Position numbers and translations under genes: made by a program. This document shows, piece after piece, positions 17,803 to 26,762 of a stretch of 64,000 nucleotides of DNA. Source of the DNA: JAEVLT01 sp964484065 (GTDB lineage: Bacteria > Bacillota > Bacilli > Bacillales > Cytobacillaceae); contig CAZAEW010000013.1 in NCBI GenBank assembly GCA_964484065.1, positions 1-64,000 on the forward strand. The letters run 5' to 3'. A model generated the notes under the pieces. That model made no database searches and had not been told where the DNA came from. It worked only from the letters and a program-made list of their open reading frames with translations. The number at the start of each line of letters is the position of its first letter. The first letter of the stretch is position 1.

Positions 17803-18741
17803 ATGTCATTGCAACGTAAAAAGGTTTCCGTTATCGGAGGGGGATTTACCGGTGCTACTACTGCATTTTTGCTTGCACAAAAAGAATTGGCGGATGTAGT
17901 TTTAGTTGATATTCCTCAAATGGAAAATCCAACTAAGGGGAAAGCATTGGATATGCTTGAAGCTAGTCCTGTTCAAGGATTTGATGCAAAAATCACTGGC
18001 ACTTCCAATTATGAAGAAACAAAGGATTCCGATATCGTTGTTATTACTGCTGGTATTGCACGTAAACCTGGGATGAGCCGTGATGATTTGGTTCAAACAA
18101 ACCAAAAAATCATGAAAAGTGTAGCAAGAGAAGTTGCAACCTATTCTCCAAATGCAATCATCGTTGTGTTAACAAATCCTGTTGATGCAATGACATATAC
18201 TGTATTCAAAGAATCTGGATTTCCAAAGAACCGCGTAATTGGACAATCCGGTGTGCTTGATACGGCACGCTTTAGAACATTTATTGCTCAAGAATTAAAT
18301 CTTTCAGTTAAGGATATCACCGGTTTCGTATTAGGCGGCCACGGAGACGATATGGTCCCTCTAGTTCGCTATTCTTATGCCGGCGGTATTCCACTTGAAA
18401 CTTTAATTCCAAAAGACCGTCTGGAGAAAATTGTTCAACGGACAAGAACTGGCGGCGGCGAAATCGTTAACCTGCTTGGAAACGGCAGTGCCTATTATGC
18501 ACCTGCTGCATCTCTTGTTGAAATGTGTGAAGCGATCCTTAAAGACCAACGCCGTGTCCTCCCTTCCATCGCTTACCTTGAGGGGGAATATGGTTACGAA
18601 GGAATTTACTTTGGAGTTCCAACGATCCTCGGTGGAAATGGTATTGAAAAAGTAATCGAATTAGAACTTACTGCTGATGAAAAAGCTGCTTTAGATAAAT
18701 CAGCTCAATCAGTTCGTAGCGTAATGGCTGTCTTAGCTTAA
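17803..18741 (+). CDS. mdh: Malate dehydrogenase
   Basis: A 312-residue LDH-like NAD-dependent malate dehydrogenase. It has Rossmann GGGFTGATTA near the N-terminus, the adenine-ribose aspartate in VLVDIPQ, ITAGIARKPGMSRDDL, and the catalytic loop GGHGDDMVPLVR. Start at 17803 gives the B. subtilis length; an ATG at 17794 sits only 3 bp from the AAAGGGGG site. Last gene of citZ-icd-mdh, followed by a strong terminator. Confidence 0.95.
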   Translation: MSLQRKKVSVIGGGFTGATTAFLLAQKELADVVLVDIPQMENPTKGKALDMLEASPVQGFDAKITGTSNYEETKDSDIVVITAGIARKPGMSRDDLVQTNQKIMKSVAREVATYSPNAIIVVLTNPVDAMTYTVFKESGFPKNRVIGQSGVLDTARFRTFIAQELNLSVKDITGFVLGGHGDDMVPLVRYSYAGGIPLETLIPKDRLEKIVQRTRTGGGEIVNLLGNGSAYYAPAASLVEMCEAILKDQRRVLPSIAYLEGEYGYEGIYFGVPTILGGNGIEKVIELELTADEKAALDKSAQSVRSVMAVLA

Positions 18742-18743
18742 TA

Positions 18744-18779
18744 AAAAAATTCGAGGGTTTCGGCCCTCGAATTTTTTTT
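18744..18779 (+). terminator. Terminator of the citZ-icd-mdh cluster
   Basis: TCGAGGG pairs with CCCTCGA across a TTTCGG loop, with A7 before and T8 after. Confidence 0.9.
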
Positions 18780-18891
18780 GTCTTTTACATGTATTAGCAA
18801 ATGGCAGATTATTCTGCTTTGCTGATTCGAGGAGACAATCTACAATCCGGTTTAATAAAGCCTTTGCTAAGTATTCAACAGCATTTTCCTG

Positions 18892-18897
18892 TATAAT
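18892..18897 (+). promoter_or_regulatory. Possible -10 box of phoPR
   Basis: A consensus TATAAT lies 57 bp upstream of phoP. No good -35 hexamer is at 17 bp, which would suit an activated promoter, but PhoP boxes are not convincing. Confidence 0.35.
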
Positions 18898-18953
18898 AAA
18901 CATAGGCAACTTTGGAATGCAAAAGAGTAAAATTAAATTTTTGGGAGGACATT

Positions 18954-19673
18954 ATGACAAACAAAGTGCTTGTTGTTGATGATGAACAGTCTATTGTTAA
19001 ATTGCTTCAATACAATTTGGAACAGGCTGGGTTTCAAGTAATAACAGCAGCGGATGGAGAAGAAGGAAGAGATCTTGCAGAGAAAGAATTACCGGACATC
19101 ATTGTTTTAGACCTTATGCTCCCAAAATTAGATGGGATGGAAGTTTGCAAACAGCTTCGCCAGAAGAAAATTTTCATTCCCATTTTGATGTTAACCGCAA
19201 AGGATGAAGAGTTTGATAAAGTTTTAGGTTTAGAGCTGGGTGCAGATGATTATATGGTAAAGCCATTCAGTCCGAGAGAAGTTATAGCTCGTGTAAAGGC
19301 TATTTTGCGCAGGGCCCAAATAACGGCAGGGTTAAGTCAAGAAAAAGAGGATCCTGGTGAAACCATTCATATTGGTGAATTAAAACTGATTCCTGAGCAG
19401 TATGAAGCCTTTTTTAAAGGAGAACTTTTAGACCTGACGCTTAAAGAATTTGAATTATTATTATATCTTTCCCAGAATCTTGGCAGAGTTTTAACGAGAG
19501 ACCAGCTGCTGAGTGCTGTCTGGAATTATGATTTTGCCGGCGATACGAGAATTGTTGATGTACATATCTCCCATTTACGGGAGAAAATTGAGAAGGATTC
19601 AAAAAAACCGACCTACATAAAAACAATTCGCGGTTTAGGCTACAAATTAGAGGAGCCTAGGGGGAATGATTAA
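18954..19673 (+). CDS. phoP: Phosphate response regulator PhoP
   Basis: A 239-residue OmpR-type response regulator for phosphate starvation. The receiver domain (1 to about 120) has D9-D10, phosphoacceptor D53 in VLDLMLPKLDG and K103 in KPFSP. The winged-helix DNA-binding domain occupies about 140-235 and ends with HISHLREKIE and IRGLGYKLE. GGGAGGAC precedes the ATG at 18954; a longer in-frame start lacks a site. It overlaps phoR by 8 nt. Confidence 0.94.
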   Translation: MTNKVLVVDDEQSIVKLLQYNLEQAGFQVITAADGEEGRDLAEKELPDIIVLDLMLPKLDGMEVCKQLRQKKIFIPILMLTAKDEEFDKVLGLELGADDYMVKPFSPREVIARVKAILRRAQITAGLSQEKEDPGETIHIGELKLIPEQYEAFFKGELLDLTLKEFELLLYLSQNLGRVLTRDQLLSAVWNYDFAGDTRIVDVHISHLREKIEKDSKKPTYIKTIRGLGYKLEEPRGND

Positions 19674-21417
19674 ACTCCGGCGAAGACTTCTGTTTGCGTT
19701 AATTGTACTCGTCATTATCATTTTACTAAGTCTTGGATTATTGCTCGGTGTACTTTTTAAAAACTATTATTTACAGTCCTTTGATGAACGTTTAATCAAA
19801 GAGTGCCATACAGTAAGTTTGGATATAGTCAATCATGGCAATCAAATTGAACGAAATGAACTGGAAAAAACCGGGCAAATGTTAGATGCGAGGATTACCA
19901 TTATCAACAAACAGGGAGATATTGTGTTCGACAGCACGAAATCGAATGATTTGGAGAAAAAAGTAACGAATTTAATTATTACTTCCTCCTATAATGGCAT
20001 AAAAATGCAGGCGAGCAGTGTATATGACCTGCATTATTTCTATATGCCAATTGTATTTAATGGAAATAATAACGGATATCTGGTGTTAAGTGCAGATATA
20101 AGCGGAATCGAAAATGAGTATCAGCAAATTTGGTGGATTTTATCGATTAGCTTAGGATTTGTTTCCATCCTGTTGATACTGTTATGGATAAGAATAACAA
20201 CGAGATACACAAAACCAATTGAGAGTGCGACGTCTGTAGCGATTGAGCTCTCAAAAGGAAATTACCGTGCAAGAGCTTCAGTAGGTCACATGGACGAAAT
20301 GGGCCGACTAAATTCCACCATTAACATTCTTGCCAGAAACTTGCAAGAGATGGTAAAGGTGAAGGAAATGCAGCAGGACCGTTTAAGTGTTTTAATCGAA
20401 AATATTGGAGCGGGCCTGATTCTCATTGACAGTCTTGGCTATATCAATCTGATAAACAAAGGATATAAGGAAATTTTTGATATTGACCCTGATGATTTTC
20501 TAAATAAACTTTATTATGAAGTGATCGACCAGAAGGAAATCTGCAGGATTATCGAAGAAATTTTTATTACCGAACAGGCTGTCAGCAAACATATCATTTT
20601 ACCATTGGCAATTGAAAGACGGTATTTTGATGTTTACGGCGTTCCGATAATTGGAAAAAATAAAGTTTGGAAAGGTGTACTGCTTGTTTTTTATGACATT
20701 ACAGATATCAAGAAATTGGAGCAGATGAGAAAAGACTTCGTGGCAAATGTATCCCATGAGCTGAAAACACCGGTTACTTCTATTAAAGGTTTTTCTGAAA
20801 CATTATTAGACGGGGCTATGAATGACAAAAAAGTGTTGCAAGAATTTCTTTCCATCATTTTAAAAGAAAGCGACCGGCTGCAATCCTTAATTCTCGACCT
20901 GCTGGAATTGTCCAAGATTGAACAGCATGGTTTTAGGTTAAATGTCCACGAATTTGACATTATCCAAGTTTTAAAGGAAACGGTGACGATGCTGTTAAAC
21001 AAAGCTGAGGAAAAAAAGATTGTTCTTAAACTTCAGTACAAAAGTGCTCCTGCCATGATAGAAGGTGATATATACCGGCTCAAACAGGTTTTTATTAACC
21101 TGATTGGCAACGCCATTGCGTACACTCCAGAACATGGGAGTGTTGCTGTAATCGTCAATGAAATGGATAAATACATACAAATTATTGTAAAAGACACCGG
21201 AGTCGGAATTGAAAAGGATAAGATTCCGCGTATTTTTGAACGATTTTATCGCGTTGACCGGGACAGAAGCCGCAACTCCGGGGGGACTGGCCTTGGACTG
21301 GCGATTGTCAAACACATTGTTGAAGCACATAATGGGAAAATTAATGTAATAAGTGAATTAGGCAAGGGCAGTGAGTTTATCATTGAGTTGAAAAAAGAAT
21401 TCAAATCGAATGGATGA
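19666..21417 (+). CDS. phoR: Phosphate sensor histidine kinase PhoR
   Basis: A 583-residue membrane sensor kinase. Helix 1 (about 8-31) and helix 2 (about 154-175) flank an extracytoplasmic PDC/Cache-like domain. HAMP (about 175-230), PAS (about 240-350), HisKA with phosphoacceptor H364 in VSHELKTPVTS, and HATPase_c with NLIGNAIAYTP, DTGVGI and GGTGLGLAIV follow. It phosphorylates PhoP. The 8-nt overlap with phoP implies translational coupling. Confidence 0.94.
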   Translation: MIKLRRRLLFALIVLVIIILLSLGLLLGVLFKNYYLQSFDERLIKECHTVSLDIVNHGNQIERNELEKTGQMLDARITIINKQGDIVFDSTKSNDLEKKVTNLIITSSYNGIKMQASSVYDLHYFYMPIVFNGNNNGYLVLSADISGIENEYQQIWWILSISLGFVSILLILLWIRITTRYTKPIESATSVAIELSKGNYRARASVGHMDEMGRLNSTINILARNLQEMVKVKEMQQDRLSVLIENIGAGLILIDSLGYINLINKGYKEIFDIDPDDFLNKLYYEVIDQKEICRIIEEIFITEQAVSKHIILPLAIERRYFDVYGVPIIGKNKVWKGVLLVFYDITDIKKLEQMRKDFVANVSHELKTPVTSIKGFSETLLDGAMNDKKVLQEFLSIILKESDRLQSLILDLLELSKIEQHGFRLNVHEFDIIQVLKETVTMLLNKAEEKKIVLKLQYKSAPAMIEGDIYRLKQVFINLIGNAIAYTPEHGSVAVIVNEMDKYIQIIVKDTGVGIEKDKIPRIFERFYRVDRDRSRNSGGTGLGLAIVKHIVEAHNGKINVISELGKGSEFIIELKKEFKSNG

Positions 21418-21470
21418 GCAATATTTGAATTCTTTACATAAAATATACATTGAATTAAAGGTAAATTTAC

Positions 21471-21590
21471 ATGAAAAGGGTAAAATTGTTATTAGTTGCA
21501 AGCCCCTTCATCCAAGGAGCCAAACAGAAAGGCGGAAGCGAACGCTTAACAGCGTATGCTCGCATCCGTACTTTCCCATTTAAAAGGTGA
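21471..21590 (+). CDS. Candidate small ORF after phoR (39 aa)
   Basis: An ATG with AAAGG nine bases upstream opens a 39-codon reading frame, beginning MKRVKLLLVASPF and ending with the TGA inside the terminator stem at 21582-21616. The peptide is basic with a short hydrophobic start. I do not recognise it. It may be a chance ORF in the 300-bp phoR-polA gap; the good spacing of start and terminator is the only support. Confidence 0.25.
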   Translation: MKRVKLLLVASPFIQGAKQKGGSERLTAYARIRTFPFKR

Positions 21591-21616
21591 AAGCTGACCC
21601 CGCTTTCACCTTTTTT
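21582..21616 (+). terminator. Terminator of phoPR
   Basis: AAAAGGTGAAAGC pairs with GCTTTCACCTTTTTT over a 6-nt loop. Apart from the small ORF at 21471, I see nothing else in the 304-bp gap to polA. Confidence 0.9.
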
Positions 21617-21721
21617 CTTTAGCCATCTTCTTTAGTCTCCATTTTTCATTCTATTCAGTGTCATGGTAGAATGAAGGTAATCTAGCAAATGGCTGTACAG
21701 GATAGATGAGGAGGGAACATA

Positions 21722-24361
21722 TTGGATAACAAAAAACTTGTTTTAATTGACGGGAATAGTATTGCCTATCGGGCATTTTTTGCTCTTCCCCTTCTAAATA
21801 ACAATAAAGGAATCCATACGAATGCAGTTTACGGTTTCACTATGATGCTGTTGAAAATATTGGAGGACGAAAAGCCAACTCATATGCTTGTCGCATTTGA
21901 CGCCGGCAAAACCACCTTCCGTCATAAAACTTTCAGTGAATATAAAGGAGGACGGCAAAAAACACCGCCAGAGCTTTCGGAACAGTTTCCTTATATTCGG
22001 GAGCTGCTTTCTGCCTGTCAAATCCCGCAATACGAACTTGAAAACTACGAAGCAGACGATATTATCGGTACACTTTCACAAATGGCGGAAAAAGAAGGAT
22101 TCTCGATTAAAGTTATTTCTGGGGATAAAGATTTAACCCAGCTTTCTTCTGATCGGACAACGGTTGGAATTACCCGAAAAGGAATAACGGATATTGAAGA
22201 ATATACCCCGATACATATTAAAGAAAAATACGGTCTTGCACCTGAACAGATCATCGACATGAAGGGGCTAATGGGAGATACCTCGGATAATATTCCCGGG
22301 GTACCGGGGGTTGGTGAGAAAACAGCTATAAAGCTTCTGAAAGAATTTACGACCCTTGAAAAATTATTGGAATCCATCGATCAAGTAAATGGGAAAAAAT
22401 TAAAAGAAAAGCTGGAAGAATTTAAAAGTCAAGCATTGATGAGCAAAGAACTGGCCACGATCGAAAGGAAAGCACCGGTTGACGTCAGTCTGGATCAAAT
22501 TGAATATGAAGGTATCGACCACGATAAAGTGGTTTCACTTTTTAAAGAATTAGGATTTCAGACATTATTGGATAAGCTTGGAGATGAAACAGCTGAGAGT
22601 CAGCAGCAGCAGGAACTTGAAGAGATCGAATTTATTATTCCAAATGAAATAACAGATGACATCTTTGCTGAAGAGAACTATTTTTACGTTGAAATTCTTG
22701 ATGATAATTACCACTATGCGGATATCATCGGTTTTTCCCTTGTAAACGAAAAAGGAAACTTTTATATTCCAACTAAACTGGCATTAGATTCGGACTCATT
22801 TAAACGATGGGCTGAAGATGAAACAAAACAAAAAATTGTTTATGATGCAAAACGCTGCGAAGTATCCTTAAGACGGAAGGGGATTCATCTACAAGGCGCC
22901 TCCTTTGACACATTAATTGCTTTTTATATTATCGATCCTTCTGAAAATATTGAAGATCTTAGCTCCATTGCAAAAAGGTATGATGTTCACAACATTCAGG
23001 CGGATGACGTGTTTTATGGAAAAGGGGCGAAGCGAAGAATCCCGGAAATTTCTGAGCTTGCTAAGCACCTTGTTCGAAAAAGTTTGGCAATGGCGGATTT
23101 AAAAGAAAAACTTGAAAAAGATCTGAAACAAAATGAACAGGATCATCTTTTCAGGGAACTGGAAATGCCGCTTTCACTGATTTTGGCTGATATGGAATCG
23201 TGCGGTGTCAAAGTGGATACGGAGCGGCTGCGCAAAATGGGAGAAGAAATCAATGAACAGCTTACAAATATTGAAGCTCAAATTTACGAATTAGCAGGCG
23301 AACAATTTAATATTAACTCTCCAAAGCAATTGGGGGTTATTCTTTTTGAAAAACTGCAGCTGCCATCGTTAAAGAAAACAAAAACTGGATATTCTACTTC
23401 TGCTGATGTATTGGAAAAGCTTGCACCTGATCATGAGATCATTGAACAAATTCTTCATTTTAGGCAGTTAGGAAAACTGCAATCAACTTATATTGAAGGA
23501 CTGCTAAAAGTTGTTGATCCGGCGACAGGTAAAGTTCATACGCGATTTAATCAGGCATTAACACAAACAGGAAGGCTTAGCTCAACCGATCCAAATCTGC
23601 AAAATATTCCAATTCGGTTAGAGGAAGGCAGGAAAATCCGCCAGGCATTTATTCCATCGGAAAAGGATTGGGTGATCTTTGCAGCGGACTATTCGCAAAT
23701 TGAACTTCGGGTTCTTGCCCATATCTGCGGAGATGAAAAACTGATTCAAGCTTTTAAAAATGACTTGGATATTCATACAAAAACGGCGATGGAAGTATTC
23801 CATGTATCAGCGGAAGAGGTAACTTCCAATATGAGGCGGCAGGCAAAAGCGGTCAATTTTGGGATTGTTTATGGAATAAGTGATTATGGATTATCGCAAA
23901 ACTTAGGAATAACGAGAAAAGAAGCCGGCCAATTTATTGACCGTTATTTGAGCAGCTATCCCGGTGTTCAAACTTATATGGATGAGATTATTCACTCAGC
24001 AAAACAAAAAGGATTCGTATCCACATTGATGCAGCGCAGAAGGTATATTCCTGAAATTACAAGCCGTAATTTTAATTTAAGAAGTTTTGCTGAAAGAACC
24101 GCCATGAACACCCCAATTCAGGGTACAGCTGCGGATATTATTAAAAAAGCAATGATTGACATGGCAGAGGCACTGAAAGAACATGGGTTGAAAGCCCGCC
24201 TGCTTCTCCAGGTTCATGACGAATTGATTTTTGAAGCGCCGCAGGATGAAATCGAAACACTAAAGAAGCTGGTTCCGGAAATTATGGAAAATGCCATCCA
24301 GCTCGATGTACCGCTAAAAGTGGATTACGCCTACGGACCGACATGGTTTGATGCAAAATAA
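21722..24361 (+). CDS. polA: DNA polymerase I PolA
   Basis: An 879-residue polymerase for Okazaki fragment processing and repair. The 5' nuclease domain (1 to about 290) begins LVLIDGNSIAYRAFF. The middle domain (about 300-470) lacks the proofreading DxE (it reads VEILDDNYH), as in Bacillus stearothermophilus Pol I, so 3'-5' exonuclease is probably absent. The polymerase domain has motif A DYSQIELR, motif B RRQAKAVNFGIVYG, and motif C QVHDELIFE. The start is TTG at 21722, with GGAGGG six bases upstream. Confidence 0.95.
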   Translation: MDNKKLVLIDGNSIAYRAFFALPLLNNNKGIHTNAVYGFTMMLLKILEDEKPTHMLVAFDAGKTTFRHKTFSEYKGGRQKTPPELSEQFPYIRELLSACQIPQYELENYEADDIIGTLSQMAEKEGFSIKVISGDKDLTQLSSDRTTVGITRKGITDIEEYTPIHIKEKYGLAPEQIIDMKGLMGDTSDNIPGVPGVGEKTAIKLLKEFTTLEKLLESIDQVNGKKLKEKLEEFKSQALMSKELATIERKAPVDVSLDQIEYEGIDHDKVVSLFKELGFQTLLDKLGDETAESQQQQELEEIEFIIPNEITDDIFAEENYFYVEILDDNYHYADIIGFSLVNEKGNFYIPTKLALDSDSFKRWAEDETKQKIVYDAKRCEVSLRRKGIHLQGASFDTLIAFYIIDPSENIEDLSSIAKRYDVHNIQADDVFYGKGAKRRIPEISELAKHLVRKSLAMADLKEKLEKDLKQNEQDHLFRELEMPLSLILADMESCGVKVDTERLRKMGEEINEQLTNIEAQIYELAGEQFNINSPKQLGVILFEKLQLPSLKKTKTGYSTSADVLEKLAPDHEIIEQILHFRQLGKLQSTYIEGLLKVVDPATGKVHTRFNQALTQTGRLSSTDPNLQNIPIRLEEGRKIRQAFIPSEKDWVIFAADYSQIELRVLAHICGDEKLIQAFKNDLDIHTKTAMEVFHVSAEEVTSNMRRQAKAVNFGIVYGISDYGLSQNLGITRKEAGQFIDRYLSSYPGVQTYMDEIIHSAKQKGFVSTLMQRRRYIPEITSRNFNLRSFAERTAMNTPIQGTAADIIKKAMIDMAEALKEHGLKARLLLQVHDELIFEAPQDEIETLKKLVPEIMENAIQLDVPLKVDYAYGPTWFDAK

Positions 24362-24396
24362 AATGGAAAGTATGAACTACAACTGGAGGGATGGAA

Positions 24397-25224
24397 ATGC
24401 CGGAGCTGCCTGAAGTCGAGACGGTCAGGAAAACATTAAAGGAGCTGACCATCCACAAACAAATTGACCGAGTTTCAGTCTTCTATCCAAAAATCATTAA
24501 GACTCCGGAGCAAGACCAATTTGCCGATGCCTTAAAGGGGGAGACAATACAGGAGATTGGGCGGAGAGGCAAATTTTTAATTATCTACACCGGCCGCTAT
24601 GCATTAGTTTCCCACTTGCGGATGGAAGGAAGATATGCCCTTTTTCCAAAAGAAGAGCCGATTGACAAGCATACTCATGTTGTTTTTCATTTTACCGATG
24701 GAACCGAGCTTAGGTATCGCGATGTCCGCAAGTTTGGAACGATGCATTTATTTTTAAAAGGGGAAGAATTTCAAAATGAGCCTCTCAACGGGCTTGGGCC
24801 GGAACCTTTTTCAAAAGAGTTTACAGTTGATTATCTCGCGGAAAGGCTGTCTAAGACCAATCGGAAAATTAAAACCGCTCTTTTGGATCAAAAAGTAGTC
24901 GTCGGACTTGGAAATATTTATGTGGATGAAGCCCTTTTTAGAGCTGGAATCCACCCGGAAAGAATAGCGAATAGCCTGACTCAGCAAGAAACGGATCTTC
25001 TTCATCATGAGATTATTTCAACACTTCAGGAAGCGGTAAAATTAGGCGGAAGTACGGTACGGTCCTATGTGAATTCGCAAGGAGAAATCGGCATGTTTCA
25101 GTTGGAGTTATACGCATACGGCCGCAAGGGTGAAAATTGCAAACGATGCGGGACTCTTATGGAAAAGATGACAGTTGGAGGCAGAGGCACCCATTACTGT
25201 CCGAACTGCCAAAAGATAAACTAA
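24397..25224 (+). CDS. mutM: Formamidopyrimidine-DNA glycosylase MutM (Fpg)
   Basis: A 275-residue bifunctional glycosylase/AP lyase removing 8-oxoguanine. It begins MPELPEVET, exposing catalytic Pro2 and Glu3. The beta-strand lysine (about K59), the H2TH segment GLGNIYVDEALF, and the C-terminal zinc finger with CKRCG and CPNC are present. The start at 24397 is required to expose Pro2; an ATG six bases upstream would bury it. It follows polA by 35 bp, probably in the same operon. Confidence 0.95.
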   Translation: MPELPEVETVRKTLKELTIHKQIDRVSVFYPKIIKTPEQDQFADALKGETIQEIGRRGKFLIIYTGRYALVSHLRMEGRYALFPKEEPIDKHTHVVFHFTDGTELRYRDVRKFGTMHLFLKGEEFQNEPLNGLGPEPFSKEFTVDYLAERLSKTNRKIKTALLDQKVVVGLGNIYVDEALFRAGIHPERIANSLTQQETDLLHHEIISTLQEAVKLGGSTVRSYVNSQGEIGMFQLELYAYGRKGENCKRCGTLMEKMTVGGRGTHYCPNCQKIN

Positions 25225-25309
25225 ACAAGAGAAGAAGAATTGAATAACATTGGATGGGCTCCTTCCATATACTTTAAGTAGTGAATTGACAGGAAGGGGC
25301 TCTTTAATC

Positions 25310-25945
25310 ATGATCCAATTCATTTCACTTATCATTTTAGCTTTTGCCCTAAGTCTTGACAGCTTTAGTGTCGGATTTACGTATGGATTAAGGAAAATGG
25401 TCATGCCGGTGAAATCTGTTTTCATTATTGCCAGCTGTGCAGCACTGTCTTTATTATTGGCAGTGTCCATCGGGCACGGGCTGTCGAGAATCCTCTCCCC
25501 GCATATTACCTCTGCCCTTGGGGGAATTATTCTCATCGGTTTGGGGGCAGGCGTACTATATCAATTTTTCAAACCGGACAAAGAAAAAGAGGTTATGAAC
25601 AACGAAAAAACCATTGTCAATTTTGAAATCCGCTCCCTGGGTTTAGTGATAAATATTTTAAAGAAACCAATGTCAGCTGATTTTGACCATTCGGGTACCA
25701 TAACGGGAGTCGAAGCTCTTATGCTTGGATTCGCCTTATCACTGGATTCATTTGGGGCTGGAATTGGCGCCGCGATGCTTGGCTATTCTCCTATTTATCT
25801 TGCTTTAGCGGTTTCAGTCATGAGTTCCTTATTTGTTTTGCTAGGTATAAAATCCGGTTCTTTTTTTTACCGCTATGACTGGGTACAAAAATTTACTTTT
25901 TTACCTGGAATCTTATTAATCATGATTGGCATTTGGAAATTATAA
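25310..25945 (+). CDS. ytaF: Sporulation membrane protein YtaF (MntP-like fold)
   Basis: A 211-residue membrane protein with about six helices, built from two repeats: FALSLDSFSVGFTYG near the N-terminus and FALSLDSFGAGIGAAMLGYS in the second half, each with an intramembrane Asp like manganese exporters. The central cytosolic loop contains DFDHSGTITGVEA, which looks like an EF-hand. Annotated in Bacillus as a putative sporulation protein; substrate unproven. The ATG at 25310 follows AGGAAGGGG and gives the family length. It sits in the polA-mutM-ytaF-coaE cluster. Confidence 0.88.
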   Translation: MIQFISLIILAFALSLDSFSVGFTYGLRKMVMPVKSVFIIASCAALSLLLAVSIGHGLSRILSPHITSALGGIILIGLGAGVLYQFFKPDKEKEVMNNEKTIVNFEIRSLGLVINILKKPMSADFDHSGTITGVEALMLGFALSLDSFGAGIGAAMLGYSPIYLALAVSVMSSLFVLLGIKSGSFFYRYDWVQKFTFLPGILLIMIGIWKL

Positions 25946-25965
25946 GGTTGGAAAGGAAATAGGAA

Positions 25966-26565
25966 ATGACGTTAGTTGTTGGTTTAACAGGCGGAATCGC
26001 AAGCGGAAAAAGTACGGTTTCGAATATGTTGAAAGAAAAAAATATAACGGTAATTGATGCAGATGTTGAAGCCCGCCTTGCAGTTCAGCAGGGAGAACCT
26101 GCCTATAAAAGAATTATTGAAACATTTGGGCCGGAAGTTTTACTTCCGGATGGAGAGATTGACAGGCAAATATTAGGTTCGATTATTTTTCATGATGAAG
26201 AAAAACGGCAGCTTTTAAATAACATTGTTCATCCTGAAGTAAGGAGAAGAATCACTGAGAAAAAGGAAGCTGCCATTCATGCTGGAGAAAAAATCGTTGT
26301 CTTAGATATTCCTTTGTTATTTGAGAGTAAATTAACCTATATGGCAGAAAAAACACTGCTTGTTTATGTTGAAAGAGACGTTCAATTAAAAAGACTGATG
26401 GAGAGAAACAGTCTGTCCCTTGCTGAGGCTGAAGCAAGAATACAGTCACAGATGCCGATTTCAAAAAAACGGAGTTTAGCAGATGCAGTGATTGATAATA
26501 ATGGACCATTGAGTGAGACGAAAAAACAGCTGGACGAATTACTGCAAAGCTGGGGTATTGTTTAG
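25966..26565 (+). CDS. coaE: Dephospho-CoA kinase CoaE
   Basis: A 199-residue kinase for the last step of coenzyme A synthesis. The P-loop GGIASGKST is at residues 9-17. VIDADVEARLAV, VLDIPLLFES and a lid region with RLMERNSLS follow the P-loop fold. AAAGGA precedes the ATG. The gene ends the polA-mutM-ytaF-coaE cluster with a strong terminator. Confidence 0.95.
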   Translation: MTLVVGLTGGIASGKSTVSNMLKEKNITVIDADVEARLAVQQGEPAYKRIIETFGPEVLLPDGEIDRQILGSIIFHDEEKRQLLNNIVHPEVRRRITEKKEAAIHAGEKIVVLDIPLLFESKLTYMAEKTLLVYVERDVQLKRLMERNSLSLAEAEARIQSQMPISKKRSLADAVIDNNGPLSETKKQLDELLQSWGIV

Positions 26566-26569
26566 GATG

Positions 26570-26612
26570 AAAACCCGCCGATACGTTCTGTATTGGCGGG
26601 TTTTCTTTTTTT
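26570..26612 (+). terminator. Terminator of polA-coaE cluster
   Basis: AAAACCCGCC pairs with GGCGGGTTTT, extended inside by ATAC/GTAT, and is followed by CTTTTTTTT. Confidence 0.9.
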
Positions 26613-26698
26613 TACTTTAATTATTCTTTTTATCACGTTGGTAAAATAAAAAACTATTTAAAAATTCCGCCATTAAATTTAGCACAAATAAAATTTAA

Positions 26699-26742
26699 TA
26701 TGTTATACTAATTGTATCAAAACGAGTGATAAGTATAACATT
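26699..26742. promoter_or_regulatory. Candidate CcpN operators and -10 box of gapB
   Basis: TATGTTATACT (26699-26709) matches the CcpN consensus TRTGHYATAYW at every position. An inverted copy, AGTATAACATT (26732-26742), matches 10 of 11. The first copy contains a -10-like TATACT. In B. subtilis CcpN represses gapB and pckA on glycolytic carbon, so this is probably a CcpN-controlled promoter. The consensus is from memory. Confidence 0.65.
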
Positions 26743-26762
26743 AATGTGGAAGGGGCCGTCAA

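Noticed and set aside
22620..23100. Active proofreading exonuclease domain in PolA
   Set aside because: The exonuclease DxE motif is missing, as in other Bacillus Pol I enzymes.
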